Assembly: GCF_007997295.1 (NCBI RefSeq)
Contig: NZ_VORY01000001.1
Location: 186,001 to 250,000 of the forward strand
From: Gillisia hiemivivida
Lineage (GTDB): Bacteria; Bacteroidota; Bacteroidia; Flavobacteriales; Flavobacteriaceae
DNA length: 64,000 nt
Direction of reading: 5' to 3'
Numbering within the stretch: the stretch's first letter is position 1; each line of letters opens with the position of its first letter. The position numbers and the translations under genes are program-made. The notes beneath the pieces were generated by a model, which saw only the letters and a list, made by a program, of their open reading frames with translations, had not been told where the DNA came from and did no database searches. This document shows positions 43,547 to 53,465 of the stretch, in pieces.

Positions 43547-44787
43547 AGTTGAAGAATTTAAAATATTTACTTTTAATAGTTGTAGCATTTACTGCGTGCA
43601 AGAAGGAAGATAATAGTAAAAAGGAAACAAGCAAAGTTAAGGTTGAAGAAGTAGTTCCTGTAATAGAGGAATATGGTTTTGTGCTTAATGATTATGATGT
43701 TATTAGAGATACTATACGTTCTGGGGACAGTTTTGGAGAACTTTTAGATAACCAAGGTGTTAGTAGGTCCAAGGTCTATGAAATCACAGAGCAGGTAAGC
43801 AACAAAACCTTCAATCCTAAAAGATTAGTGGTTGGTAAGCCTTATGTTATTCTAAAAGCTAAGGATTCTATTGGTACTCCAGAGTACTTTATTTATGAGA
43901 ACGATAAGATTGATTATACCGTTGTAAATATCGGAGAAAATATTGCAGCGTTTAAATCTCAGAAGCCAGTTACTATAAAAAGGAAAACCGTTTCTGGGGT
44001 TATTGTTAGTAGTCTTTCTGAAGCGATCTCCAATCAAGGCCTAAGCGTTCTTTTATCACATGAATTAAGTAGCATCTACCAATGGAGTATCGATTTCTGG
44101 AAGCTGCAAAAAGGAGATCAATTCAAGATGGTTTATAATGAGCGTTTCATTAATGATAGCATTTATGCCGGAATAGAAAGTATTGAAGGAGCCGTATTTG
44201 TACATCAGGAAAAGCCTTATTATGCATTTAGTTATGTGGCAGATCCTGAAAAGGGGGACTCAGATTTTTATGATGAAGAAGCTAGACCTTTACAGAGTTT
44301 CTTTTTAAAAGCACCATTAAATTTTAGTAGAATTTCCTCTAGATTTTCAGGGAATAGATATCACCCGGTTCAGAAAAGATGGAAAGCCCATAAGGGGTCA
44401 GATTATGCGGCGCCACACGGTACGCCGATCTGGTCTACAGCCAATGGAACCGTTATCGCTTCTAGTTATACCGGAGGAAATGGTAACTACGTTAAAGTAA
44501 AACATAATGATACGTATACCACGCAATATCTTCATATGTCCAAACGAAATGTGAGGGTTGGGCAAAGAGTAAAACAAGGAGATGTTATTGGGTATGTTGG
44601 AAGTACAGGGCTTGCAACTGGACCTCATGTATGTTATAGATTTTGGTTGCGAGGAAAACAAGTAGATCCTTTTCGCCAAAACTTACCGGCAGCAGAGCCT
44701 ATCGCAGATAATTTAAAAGAAGATTATTTTGCTTCTATAAAATTGACAAAAACAAAATTAGATAAAATTCCATTCAAAGAAATTTAA
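43543..44787 (+). CDS. M23-family peptidoglycan DD-metallopeptidase lipoprotein
   Basis: A 414-residue lipoprotein (lipobox FTAC, Cys19) with an OapA/LysM-like domain at about 45-105 and a C-terminal M23 (LytM) domain at about 275-385. Zinc ligands His283 and Asp287 (HKGSD) and the catalytic His331 (LHM) are present, but the usual HxH reads H362-V-C364, so the last zinc ligand is Cys. The start is TTG: 43543 overlaps the upstream stop by 4 bases, and a second TTG is at 43549. It would cut peptidoglycan cross-bridges in the periplasm. Confidence 0.88.
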   Translation: MKLKNLKYLLLIVVAFTACKKEDNSKKETSKVKVEEVVPVIEEYGFVLNDYDVIRDTIRSGDSFGELLDNQGVSRSKVYEITEQVSNKTFNPKRLVVGKPYVILKAKDSIGTPEYFIYENDKIDYTVVNIGENIAAFKSQKPVTIKRKTVSGVIVSSLSEAISNQGLSVLLSHELSSIYQWSIDFWKLQKGDQFKMVYNERFINDSIYAGIESIEGAVFVHQEKPYYAFSYVADPEKGDSDFYDEEARPLQSFFLKAPLNFSRISSRFSGNRYHPVQKRWKAHKGSDYAAPHGTPIWSTANGTVIASSYTGGNGNYVKVKHNDTYTTQYLHMSKRNVRVGQRVKQGDVIGYVGSTGLATGPHVCYRFWLRGKQVDPFRQNLPAAEPIADNLKEDYFASIKLTKTKLDKIPFKEI

Positions 44788-44789
44788 TA

Positions 44790-46424
44790 ATGCTGAATAT
44801 AGATCCTACCACCACACTTGCTTGGACAAAATTGCAGGAACATTTTGAAAAGATAAAAGAGGTGGAAATGAGCCAGCTTTTTTCTGAAGAGACTGAAAGA
44901 TTTAATGATTTTAGTATTCATTGGGAGGATTTTTTAGTCGACTTCAGTAAGAATAGAATAACAAAAGAAACACAACAACTTTTGCTGGATCTTGCAGAAG
45001 AATGTGGCTTGGAAGAAGCGATCAAGTCTTATTTTGGAGGGGAAAGCATCAATAGAACCGAAAACAGACCAGTATTACATACTGCTTTGAGAGCGAAGAA
45101 TTCAGATAGCGTACTTGTTGATGGTGAGAATATAATTCCTGAAATTTTTGAGGTAAAAGCTAAGATGCAAGCATTTTCTGATGCTATTATTTCTGGGAGC
45201 ACAAAAGGATATTCTGGATTAGCATTTACAGATGTAGTTAATATTGGAATTGGAGGTTCAGATCTTGGACCAGCAATGGTTACTGAAGCTCTAAAATTTT
45301 ATAAAAATCATCTTAATGTACATTATATTTCCAATGTAGATGGAGACCATGTTCATGAAACTTTAAAGCCTTTAAACCCAGAAACTACTTTATTTGTAAT
45401 TGCGTCTAAAACTTTTACAACTCAGGAAACATTAAGCAACGCGATCACCTCTAGAAAGTGGTTTTTAGAGACCGCTTCACAGGAAGATGTTCAAAAACAT
45501 TTTGTTGCAGTTTCCTCGAATGTTCAAAAGGTGGAAGATTTCGGAATTTCGAAAGATAATATATTTCCAATGTGGGAATGGGTTGGAGGGAGATTCTCGT
45601 TATGGAGCGCTGTAGGCTTATCTGTAAGTCTTGCAGTAGGATTTCAGAAATTCAATGAGCTTCTGGAAGGTGCAAATAAAATGGATTTGCATTTTAAGAC
45701 TGAGCCTTTTATTAAGAATATTCCTGTGCAATTGGCTTTATTGAGTGTTTGGTATAATAATTTCTTTAAAGCTGAAAGCGAAGCGGTTATTCCGTATTCT
45801 CAATATCTTCAAAAATTGCCAAGTTATCTTCAGCAGGCAATAATGGAAAGCAACGGGAAGAGTATAGATAGAAATGGAAATCCTGTATCCTACGAAACAG
45901 GTAATATTATTTGGGGAGAACCGGGCACTAATTCCCAACATGCTTTTTTTCAGTTAATACATCAAGGAACTAAGTTGATCCCTGCAGATTTCATTGGTTT
46001 TAAAAAATCTTTATTTGAGGATAAAGATCATCATGATAAATTGATGGCCAATTATTTTGCTCAAACAGAGGCCCTCTTAAAGGGTAAATCTGAAGACGCA
46101 GTAAAAAAAGAATTAACCACTCAGGGGCTGAAGTCAGAGGAGATTGAGAAATTAATTCCATTCAAAGTCTTTGAAGGGAATAAACCCACCACCTCACTTT
46201 TAATTGATGAATTAACTCCTGAGAGTTTAGGGAAATTGATTGCGATGTATGAACATAAAATATTTGTTCAGGGAGTAATCTGGAATATATTTAGTTACGA
46301 TCAATGGGGAGTGGAGTTAGGGAAACAATTAGCTTCTAAAATTCTTACCGAAATTGAGACCTCTAAGGTCTCTAGTCATGATGATTCTACGAAAGAACTG
46401 TTAAATTTTTATTTAAAGCAATAG
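44790..46424 (+). CDS. pgi: Glucose-6-phosphate isomerase
   Basis: A 544-residue PGI that interconverts glucose 6-phosphate and fructose 6-phosphate. The sugar-phosphate site [13 protein letters not shown] is near 153-165, the signature [17 protein letters not shown] near 265, and the C-terminal signature [20 protein letters not shown] near 494-513. Length is normal. It starts 2 bases after the M23 peptidase gene, so it is probably the end of the DUF3108-kynA-M23-pgi unit. Confidence 0.96.
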   Translation: MLNIDPTTTLAWTKLQEHFEKIKEVEMSQLFSEETERFNDFSIHWEDFLVDFSKNRITKETQQLLLDLAEECGLEEAIKSYFGGESINRTENRPVLHTALRAKNSDSVLVDGENIIPEIFEVKAKMQAFSDAIISGSTKGYSGLAFTDVVNIGIGGSDLGPAMVTEALKFYKNHLNVHYISNVDGDHVHETLKPLNPETTLFVIASKTFTTQETLSNAITSRKWFLETASQEDVQKHFVAVSSNVQKVEDFGISKDNIFPMWEWVGGRFSLWSAVGLSVSLAVGFQKFNELLEGANKMDLHFKTEPFIKNIPVQLALLSVWYNNFFKAESEAVIPYSQYLQKLPSYLQQAIMESNGKSIDRNGNPVSYETGNIIWGEPGTNSQHAFFQLIHQGTKLIPADFIGFKKSLFEDKDHHDKLMANYFAQTEALLKGKSEDAVKKELTTQGLKSEEIEKLIPFKVFEGNKPTTSLLIDELTPESLGKLIAMYEHKIFVQGVIWNIFSYDQWGVELGKQLASKILTEIETSKVSSHDDSTKELLNFYLKQ

Positions 46425-46610
46425 GTTCCTTATTGTTAATAAATTCTTAATAGATTTAAGCGCTTCAGTGAGAATCGTTTGTGTGAAAATGTTATGTTTG
46501 CTGTGGTTAAATGTTAAATTCTGAAATCTTAACATTAAGTTAAAGTTAGATTTTAAGAAATTGACTTCTTTTGCCGCGAATTATAAACTAAACACACAAA
46601 CAATTAAAGC

Positions 46611-49163
46611 ATGAGGAAATTATTAGCCCTAGCATTGTTTTTAACAACTGCTACAATTTTTGCTCAAGGAACCCTTACCGGTACGGTAATGGATTCTGAC
46701 ATGAACGCACCGTTGCCAGGAGCAACTGTGATGGTAGTGGGGACAAACAATGGAACGACTACGGATTTTGATGGTAAATTTTCGCTAAATGTTCAAACTT
46801 CTTCAGGAACAGTAGATATCAGTTTTATTGGTTTCGAGAAGAAGTCTATGCAATTTACTGTTGCTAATGGAACAACAAAAGATTTAGGAACTATTGTATT
46901 AAATGCAGATGAAAATGCATTGGATGAAATCATAGTTACAAGTTTCTCTCTTGCGATAGATCGTAAGACACCAGTTGCGGTTTCAACAATTAGCGCTCAA
47001 AAAATTGAGACTAAACTGGGAAATCAGGAATTTCCTGAGATCCTTAAATCTACTCCTGGAGTTTATGCAACTAAAGCTGGAGGTGGATTTGGAGATGCTG
47101 AGTTGAGGTTAAGAGGATTTAACTCTGAGAATATTGCTGTAATGATTAACGGTGTTCCTGTAAACGACATGGAAAATGGTCGAGTTTATTGGAGTAACTG
47201 GGCTGGTCTTGCAGACGTGACAAGAACTATGCAAGTTCAAAGAGGTCTTGGAGCTTCTAAAGTTGCAGTTCCTTCTATTGGAGGTACTGTGAACATAGTT
47301 ACTAAGTCTACCGATATGGAAGAAGGTGGTAACGTATTTGCTTCAACCGGAAACGATGGTCTTCAAAAATTTGGATTTACGTTAGCTACTGGGAAATCTG
47401 ATAATGGATGGGCTGCTACAATTGCTGCTTCTAAAACCAGCGGAGAGCGTTTTGCAGATGGACTTCAATTTGAAGGGTATAACTACTTTGTGAACATTGC
47501 GAAAGAAATAAATGAAGATCATCTATTGTCTTTAACTGCTTTTGGAGCACCACAACGTCACGGACAAAGAGAAACTCGTTACTCTATAGAAGATTATCAA
47601 AGAAGTGATAGAGATATCAAATTTAATGGTGACTGGGGATACAAGAATGGAGAGGTTTATAATGTTCAGGATAACTTCTATCACAAACCACAAATATCTT
47701 TAAATCACTACTGGAATATATCTGATAAAACAAATCTTGGTACTGCTGCATATGTATCTTTTGGTACCGGTGGTGGAGGTGGATACACTGGAGATGCTAA
47801 CTTAAGAAACGCTACTAACAGTCCTTATAGATTTGCAGATTACCAACCATTACAATTAGATCGTGTACAAGCAGAAAATGCTGCTAATGGAGCAGATGGA
47901 TCTGGTACTATTCTTTATGATTCTAGAAACGACCATAACTGGTATGGAGCTATTTCTACATTAACTTCCAATATCACAGATGATATTGAATTTAGTGGTG
48001 GAGTAGATTTAAGATATTACAAAGGAAAACACTTTAGAGAAGTTAAAGACCTTTTAGGAGGGCAATATTGGGCAGATGATAACGATGTGAACAATCCCAA
48101 CAGACTAACTCAAGTTGGTGATAAAATGGCATACAACAATGATGGTGTTGTTCTTTGGGAAGGGCTTTTCGCTCAAGTGGAATATTCTAAAAATGATCTT
48201 TCAGCTTTTATAGCTGTTGCGGCGTCAAATACTTCTTATAAAAGAATAGATTATTTTAGTTACTTAGATAGTGATCCTATCCAAGAAACAGATTTCGTAA
48301 ACTTTTTTGGATATAGCGCAAAAGGTGGAGCAAACTACAATGTGAGTTCAAAAAGTAACTTCTTCGCAAATATTGGGTATTTCGAAAAGGCTCCATTTTT
48401 AAATGCTGTTTTTCTGAATAATACAAATGAAATAAATGAAGATGCAGAGAATCAAAAAATCTTTAGTGCTGAACTAGGATACGGATTCAGAACTAGTGAC
48501 TTTAGAGCGAATGTGAATATCTATAGAACTAATTGGTCTGATAGAACATTTATTCGATCTGTTCAATCACAAGGAGATGAGTTTTTTACTGCAAATATTT
48601 TAGGAGTAGATGCTATTCACCAAGGGTTAGAAATAGATTTGGATTATAGAGCTACAGATAAACTTACTTTAACTGCAATGGCATCTATAGGTGATTACCA
48701 ATGGGCTAATGACGTTAGAAACGTATTGGTGTTTGACGAAAATAACATTCCAATTAATGAAGATAATCCAATTGATATCTATATAAAAGACACTCCAGTA
48801 GGAGATGCGGCTCAAACAACTATGGCTTTGGGTATGAACTATGAAGTTTTCCCTCGTACTTATGTGCGTGCAGACTTTACTTATAACGATAGATATTATG
48901 CAGATTTTGAGCCTACAGAAAGAACTACACCAGATGTTGCAGACCCATGGGAAGCCCCAGCATTTGGTTTATTAGATCTTGGTTTAACTCACAATTTTAC
49001 ATTTGGACCATTAGATGCAACTGTTAATGCTAACGTATTTAATGCATTAGATACTGAATATGTTGCAGATGCTCGAGATGGTAGAGATCATGATGCTAAT
49101 ACTGCATCTGTTTGGTATGGTTTCGGTCGTACGTATACTGTTGGAGCTAAAATTAAATTTTAA
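46611..49163 (+). CDS. TonB-dependent receptor with CarboxypepD-like domain
   Basis: An 850-residue outer-membrane receptor. The signal peptide ends at ATIFAQ, a carboxypeptidase-regulatory-like domain covers about 20-100 (GTVMDSDMNAPLPGATVMV), the plug about 115-235 (LRLRGFNSENIAVMINGVPVNDMENG), and the barrel ends VGAKIKF. No SusD partner follows; a repeat-containing lipoprotein 12 bases downstream takes that place. A secreted nuclease gene comes next, so nucleic-acid fragments are one possible substrate. Confidence 0.9.
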   Translation: MRKLLALALFLTTATIFAQGTLTGTVMDSDMNAPLPGATVMVVGTNNGTTTDFDGKFSLNVQTSSGTVDISFIGFEKKSMQFTVANGTTKDLGTIVLNADENALDEIIVTSFSLAIDRKTPVAVSTISAQKIETKLGNQEFPEILKSTPGVYATKAGGGFGDAELRLRGFNSENIAVMINGVPVNDMENGRVYWSNWAGLADVTRTMQVQRGLGASKVAVPSIGGTVNIVTKSTDMEEGGNVFASTGNDGLQKFGFTLATGKSDNGWAATIAASKTSGERFADGLQFEGYNYFVNIAKEINEDHLLSLTAFGAPQRHGQRETRYSIEDYQRSDRDIKFNGDWGYKNGEVYNVQDNFYHKPQISLNHYWNISDKTNLGTAAYVSFGTGGGGGYTGDANLRNATNSPYRFADYQPLQLDRVQAENAANGADGSGTILYDSRNDHNWYGAISTLTSNITDDIEFSGGVDLRYYKGKHFREVKDLLGGQYWADDNDVNNPNRLTQVGDKMAYNNDGVVLWEGLFAQVEYSKNDLSAFIAVAASNTSYKRIDYFSYLDSDPIQETDFVNFFGYSAKGGANYNVSSKSNFFANIGYFEKAPFLNAVFLNNTNEINEDAENQKIFSAELGYGFRTSDFRANVNIYRTNWSDRTFIRSVQSQGDEFFTANILGVDAIHQGLEIDLDYRATDKLTLTAMASIGDYQWANDVRNVLVFDENNIPINEDNPIDIYIKDTPVGDAAQTTMALGMNYEVFPRTYVRADFTYNDRYYADFEPTERTTPDVADPWEAPAFGLLDLGLTHNFTFGPLDATVNANVFNALDTEYVADARDGRDHDANTASVWYGFGRTYTVGAKIKF

Positions 49164-49175
49164 AAAATACTCAAA

Positions 49176-50339
49176 ATGAAAAACATATTTTATTATTTAG
49201 CTATTTTCTTAGGACTTGCACTTACAAGTTGTGAGCCTATGGAAGATATCCATGACGAGGTTAACTCAAAATTGGACAATGAAAGAGCTGTTGGAGATAT
49301 AACTTATACTTTAACAGAAGATGATTATGATGATTTAGGATTAAATTTTCCAAATTTTAATTCTGTAGATGATGCAAAGAGCTTATTGCCTGAATTTTTA
49401 GCAGATAACTATCCTAATTATGGCTCAAAGTCGTCCGCAAATATCACATTTGATATATACGCACCTCTTCCAACAGAGAGAAGCCTCATCGTTTATGAAG
49501 TAACTACAGAGGATTATGACGCTAATGAGGAAACTGAAAGATTTGATAATTTCGATGACGAAGATCAAATATTCGATTTCTTAGAAGGAAAATTTCCAGA
49601 TCTTGAAAATCGTACTTTAGTATCTCTAACTTACGAGTTTTATGATGGTAGGCCTAACACATTTAATAATGGGTTTCTTTTCGTAGATGGAGAGTTTACT
49701 ATGATTCCTGGTTTATCGGATGAAGAGTATAATTTATTAGGAGAGCGTTTTTCTAACTTTTCTAATGAAGACGAAGCTGATGAAAAACTTCCTTTAATCT
49801 TAAAAGAGAAATATAAGTTTGAGAATTTAGAGGCTGGAGATATAAAGCCAATTATGTTCAAGCTTTTCGTTACAGATGAAGATGATGTAGATGGAGACGG
49901 GAGTACTACAGATAGAACTACTTACAGTTATGTAAAGTATTTCGTCTATAATGGATCTTCTTTTGAGCCATATGGTAATACACTTTCTCAAAGTATTCAG
50001 TTTGGAAATATAGATGGAGTTTGGATTCCAGATAATACAATTAGATACACCTTAGCTGGATCAGACTATTCTGTAGTTAGTAGTACACTAATGGATGTTT
50101 ACGCTGGTCCTGCAAATAACGTTGGAAGATTCCAAAGTTTTGATGTGCGATCATCTTCTAGTAACTATTGGAATCCATCAATGTTAATTGAGGCAATGAA
50201 TGTTGTTCTAGACAACTTAATGCCAAATGCTGAAGAAGGACAACAATATGTAATTACTTTTGCAGCATATAATGGTGCAGTAGTTAACCAAGAATTAAGC
50301 CTAATTAAATTAAATGGTGAGTGGATTATTAACGAATAA
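49176..50339 (+). CDS. Repeat-containing surface lipoprotein, non-SusD
   Basis: A 387-residue lipoprotein (lipobox LTSC). The mature part has three related units of about 60 residues starting near 46, 110 and 173. Each has a TEDDYDxL-like start, a FxNF segment, an acidic helix, then a strand such as ITFDIYAP, LTYEFYDG or IMFKLFV. A divergent fourth unit may lie near 285-370. It is paired with the TonB receptor upstream (12-base gap), so it is probably the receptor's surface substrate-binding partner. I do not recognise the family. Confidence 0.8.
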   Translation: MKNIFYYLAIFLGLALTSCEPMEDIHDEVNSKLDNERAVGDITYTLTEDDYDDLGLNFPNFNSVDDAKSLLPEFLADNYPNYGSKSSANITFDIYAPLPTERSLIVYEVTTEDYDANEETERFDNFDDEDQIFDFLEGKFPDLENRTLVSLTYEFYDGRPNTFNNGFLFVDGEFTMIPGLSDEEYNLLGERFSNFSNEDEADEKLPLILKEKYKFENLEAGDIKPIMFKLFVTDEDDVDGDGSTTDRTTYSYVKYFVYNGSSFEPYGNTLSQSIQFGNIDGVWIPDNTIRYTLAGSDYSVVSSTLMDVYAGPANNVGRFQSFDVRSSSSNYWNPSMLIEAMNVVLDNLMPNAEEGQQYVITFAAYNGAVVNQELSLIKLNGEWIINE

Positions 50340-50360
50340 TACATCTTCCGGAATAATATT

Positions 50361-50398
50361 AAACCTCTTATCCTTGCTTTTGGATAAGAGGTTTTTTT
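50361..50398 (+). terminator. Terminator of the TonB receptor-lipoprotein unit
   Basis: A 13-base perfect stem (AAACCTCTTATCC with its complement at 50382-50394), an 8-base loop and a T-run, 21 bases after the lipoprotein stop. It makes the nuclease gene a separate unit. Confidence 0.88.
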
Positions 50399-50447
50399 AT
50401 TCTTTGAATTATATGATATTTGCAATGTTCTAATTAAAAAATACCCA

Positions 50448-51800
50448 ATGAAAAATTTTATCTATTTCTTTCTTGTTCTTTTTATAGTGTCTTGTAGCAC
50501 GGATGATGGTGGAGGAACGAAACCTGTTGAACCAACTCCTCCTGTTTTACAAGATAAACCAGTTGCGGTAAATGATTCAGCTGAAACTAAGGAAGATGAG
50601 GAATTGGTAATATCTGGTTTATTAGACAATGACACTGTCGTTTCGGGCTCTAGGATAACCAGTACAGATACTGAAACCTCAAAAGGAGGTTCTGTTACAG
50701 ATAATAGAAATGGTAGTTATACTTATGTTCCTGCTTCAGATTTTGTTGGAGAGGACACCTTTACTTATAAACTTTGTGATCAAAGCTCAAATTGCTCCAC
50801 GGGAACTGTTACAATAACGGTAAAAGATGCTGGATCGCCAGTAGCACAAAATGACGAGGCTAGTACAGTAACTTCTGTGCCAATCACCATAAATAATCTG
50901 GCCGCTAACGACGATATTACCGATGAGGCTAAAATCACCTCAGTGGACGATTCAAATTCTTCTGGAAGTGTTGTTTTAAATAGTAATGGAAGTGTAAGTT
51001 ATACTCCCGGAAACGGTTTCCAAGGGCAAGACTCTTTTACATATTCATTATGTGACGATGATGAGGAGGCTACTTGCTCTACAGCAACGGTTACAGTAAA
51101 TATTTTAGAACCAGTTGCATTTAACATTCCAAATGAAGTTAAGGAATATTATAAAGAGCTTCCAATCACCACGGATGGGGATTTAAACTTCAATTTTGTA
51201 TCTAATCATACTATAGATAATCATACGACAATTCTTTCTTATGGTGCAAGGCATGAGTTTCTTTATAATGCAGATGCAGATCTGGCTAATCCTGATAATG
51301 TAATACTTATGTATACCGGCGAAAGCAGATATTATGAAGAATATACTTCAGGGACTAACTCCTATAGCCCCCAAACTTTTAATACCGAACATATTTTTCC
51401 ACAATCAAAGTTAAGTACTGAAGACGCAGTAACAGACTTACATCATTTACGCTCTACAGATGCCGATATTAATTCTTTAAGAAGTAACTATCCTTTTGTT
51501 GATGGAAGCGGTACTTTTGAATTAGTAAATGATTCCGAATGGTTCCCGGGAGATGAATGGAAAGGGGATGTAGCACGAATGCTGTTGTATCTTAATGTGC
51601 GTTACGGGGAAGAGTTTGTAAAGGTTGGAGGTTTGGAGCTGTTTTTAAAATGGAATAAAGAAGACCCGGTTTCAGCGTTTGAACTGCAACGAAATAATGT
51701 GATTTACGCAGCCCAAGGGAATAGAAATATTTTTATAGATAATCCTTACATTGCAACGTTAATCTGGGGCGGTGACCCTGCAGAAAACAAATGGGAGTAG
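50448..51800 (+). CDS. Endonuclease I lipoprotein with two Ig/cadherin-like repeats
   Basis: A 450-residue lipoprotein (lipobox IVSC). Two Ig/cadherin-like repeats follow at about 38-130 and 133-222 (AVNDSAETKEDE, YVPASDFVGEDTFTYKLCD; AQNDEASTV, YTPGNGFQGQDSFTYSLCD). The endonuclease I (EndA/NucM) domain spans about 225-450, with its beta-beta-alpha metal catalytic His in NTEHIFPQS and DLHHLR. It would cut extracellular DNA or RNA at the cell surface. Each repeat has a Cys pair that could form a disulfide. Confidence 0.9.
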   Translation: MKNFIYFFLVLFIVSCSTDDGGGTKPVEPTPPVLQDKPVAVNDSAETKEDEELVISGLLDNDTVVSGSRITSTDTETSKGGSVTDNRNGSYTYVPASDFVGEDTFTYKLCDQSSNCSTGTVTITVKDAGSPVAQNDEASTVTSVPITINNLAANDDITDEAKITSVDDSNSSGSVVLNSNGSVSYTPGNGFQGQDSFTYSLCDDDEEATCSTATVTVNILEPVAFNIPNEVKEYYKELPITTDGDLNFNFVSNHTIDNHTTILSYGARHEFLYNADADLANPDNVILMYTGESRYYEEYTSGTNSYSPQTFNTEHIFPQSKLSTEDAVTDLHHLRSTDADINSLRSNYPFVDGSGTFELVNDSEWFPGDEWKGDVARMLLYLNVRYGEEFVKVGGLELFLKWNKEDPVSAFELQRNNVIYAAQGNRNIFIDNPYIATLIWGGDPAENKWE

Positions 51801-51843
51801 TCATATTCCGTTAACTTTAATATATTTACCCAAAACAACAACT

Positions 51844-52281
51844 ATGTACGAAACTATTCAATTTATACACTCTTATTGGGCATATCTAGTGCTTATTGTT
51901 CTTGTAGTAGCATCAGTAAACTCAATTATTGGTTATGCTACCAATAAAGAATATGGTGCAACCAATTTTAGAATTGCATTGTTCACTCTTATTGTTTCAC
52001 ATTTACAATTGCTTATTGGGTTAGTGCTGTATTTTACAACTCCTTATTTTAAAATGTGGGGTGAAGTTGGAATGGGCGGAGTAATGAAGGATTCGGTTCT
52101 TAGATTGTATAATGTAGAACATCCTTTAGTAATGATCTTAGCCATTGTTCTTATTACAATGGGATATTCAAAACATAAGAAGAAACTTACCTCTAAACCT
52201 AAATTCAAGATCCTAGCTATTTTTTATACGCTGGCTTTAATCTTAATGCTTTCAAGAATTCCTTGGAGTTCTTGGTTGTAG
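51844..52281 (+). CDS. Small four-helix inner-membrane protein
   Basis: A 145-residue protein read from the ATG at 51844; earlier starts overlap the nuclease gene and add unlikely sequence. It has four hydrophobic helices and conserved-looking His residues (FIHSYWAY near the start, VSHLQLL, VEHPLVM). It belongs to a widespread flavobacterial group often labelled cytochrome B; paired His could ligate heme, but this is unproven. Confidence 0.75.
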   Translation: MYETIQFIHSYWAYLVLIVLVVASVNSIIGYATNKEYGATNFRIALFTLIVSHLQLLIGLVLYFTTPYFKMWGEVGMGGVMKDSVLRLYNVEHPLVMILAIVLITMGYSKHKKKLTSKPKFKILAIFYTLALILMLSRIPWSSWL

Positions 52282-52303
52282 TGAAGTTATAATATAGTGG
52301 AGA

Positions 52304-52720
52304 TGGCAGGTTGAGTCTCTCGAAACCTATTATTGTGGTGAATTTTAAAATATTCCGTCTCGATAGGTATAGGGAGAGGAATCTCATAGCTCTATAGAGA
52401 TTCTTCACTTCATTTCATTGCGTTCAGAATGACAAATATTAAAATTGTCAGGTTGAGCCTGTCGAAACCTATAATTTTAGTAGATCTTAAAATATTCCGA
52501 CCCGATAGGTATCGGGAGAGTAATCTCATAGTTGTCGAGAGATTCTTCACTTCATTTCATTGCGTTCAGAATGACAAATATTAGAACTGTCAGGTTGAGC
52601 TTCTCGAAAACGATAATTTTAGTGAATTTTAAAATATTCCGATTCGATAGGTATCAGTAGAGGAATCTCATAGTTGTAGATAGATTCTTCATTTCATTAC
52701 GTTCAGAATAACACTTCATG
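52304..52720. repeat. Three tandem 142-bp intergenic repeats
   Basis: Units start at 52304, 52446 and 52588, exactly 142 bases apart; the third is shortened and most diverged. Each holds GGTTGAGxCTxTCGAAA at its start, AAAATATTCCG, a small palindrome around CGATAGGTATCGG, TAATCTCATAG, and GCGTTCAGAATGACA near the end. These phrases recur in many flavobacterial intergenic repeats. Each unit could fold into one or more hairpins. Confidence 0.85.
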
Positions 52721-52742
52721 AATATTTTTATAAAATATTAAT

Positions 52743-52773
52743 AAAAAGCCTTACTAGAAATAAGGCTTTTTTT
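52743..52773. terminator. Two-way terminator ahead of HD-domain gene end
   Basis: AAAAAGCCTTA and TAAGGCTTTTT pair perfectly over 11 bases around a 7-base loop, with T-runs on both strands. It lies 3 bases beyond the - strand HD gene stop. Confidence 0.85.
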
Positions 52774-52776
52774 ATG

Positions 52777-53430
52777 CTAAACTTTTCCGTTCCATTCAGC
52801 ATAGAACTGATCTAAGAATTGTTTCATATACAGATGCCGCTGTTCTGCAATAGCCTTCCCGGTTTCGGTATTCATCCGATCTTTCAGCAACAAAAGCTTT
52901 TCATAAAAGTGATTGATAGTAGGTGCCGTAGAAGCTTTGTATTCCTCTTTGCTCATTTTAAGATTTGGTTGGATCTCCGGATCATACAAAGTTCTTCCTT
53001 TAAATCCACCATAATTAAAGGTTCTTGCTATTCCTATTGCGCCAAGTGCATCTAGTCTATCTGCATCCTGAACAACGGCGAGTTCTTTAGAGTGGAAAGA
53101 TTGCTTGTTGTTTCCTCCTTTAAACGAGATGTTCTCAATGATATTAATAACATGAACAATTACCTCTTCTGTAACATCCTGAGTGCTTAGAAAGGCTCTA
53201 GCTACTTTTGGTCCAACAGTTTCATCTCCATTATGGAATTTAGAATCGGCAATATCATGAAGCAATGCGCCCAACTCTACAGTTAAAAGGTCTACCTCTT
53301 CTGTAGCAGCAATTAATTTGGAATTATTTAAAACTCTAAGGATATGAAACCAATCATGTCCTCCTTCAGCATCTTTTAAAGTTTCCTGAACAAAAAGAAT
53401 AGTATTCTCTATAATTTTTTCTGAAGTCAT
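52777..53430 (-). CDS. HD-domain phosphohydrolase (YedJ-like)
   Basis: A 217-residue HD-domain metal-dependent phosphohydrolase. The metal residues are the first His in GGHDWFH near 23-29, the HD pair in LLHDIAD near 57-58, and the Asp in QDADRLDALGAIGI near 117. These features and the length match E. coli YedJ and Bacillus YpgQ, which act on nucleotides. Substrate is uncertain. A 35-base gap separates it from plsC, so the pair may be co-transcribed. Confidence 0.88.
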   Translation of the reverse strand: MTSEKIIENTILFVQETLKDAEGGHDWFHILRVLNNSKLIAATEEVDLLTVELGALLHDIADSKFHNGDETVGPKVARAFLSTQDVTEEVIVHVINIIENISFKGGNNKQSFHSKELAVVQDADRLDALGAIGIARTFNYGGFKGRTLYDPEIQPNLKMSKEEYKASTAPTINHFYEKLLLLKDRMNTETGKAIAEQRHLYMKQFLDQFYAEWNGKV

Positions 53431-53465
53431 ACCAAGGGAAATTGAATTTATAGGAATATAATTTT

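Larger units (their letters stand above)
52282..52776. other. Gene-free region filled by tandem repeats and a terminator
   Basis: The 495 bases between the four-helix gene and the HD-domain gene carry three tandem 142-bp units (52304-52720) and a two-way terminator (52743-52773). No open frame of interest is present on either strand. Confidence 0.75.

Noticed and set aside
52304-52720. Possible CRISPR-like array
   Set aside because: Units are 142 bases long and similar throughout, without short repeats separated by unique spacers, and no cas genes are near.
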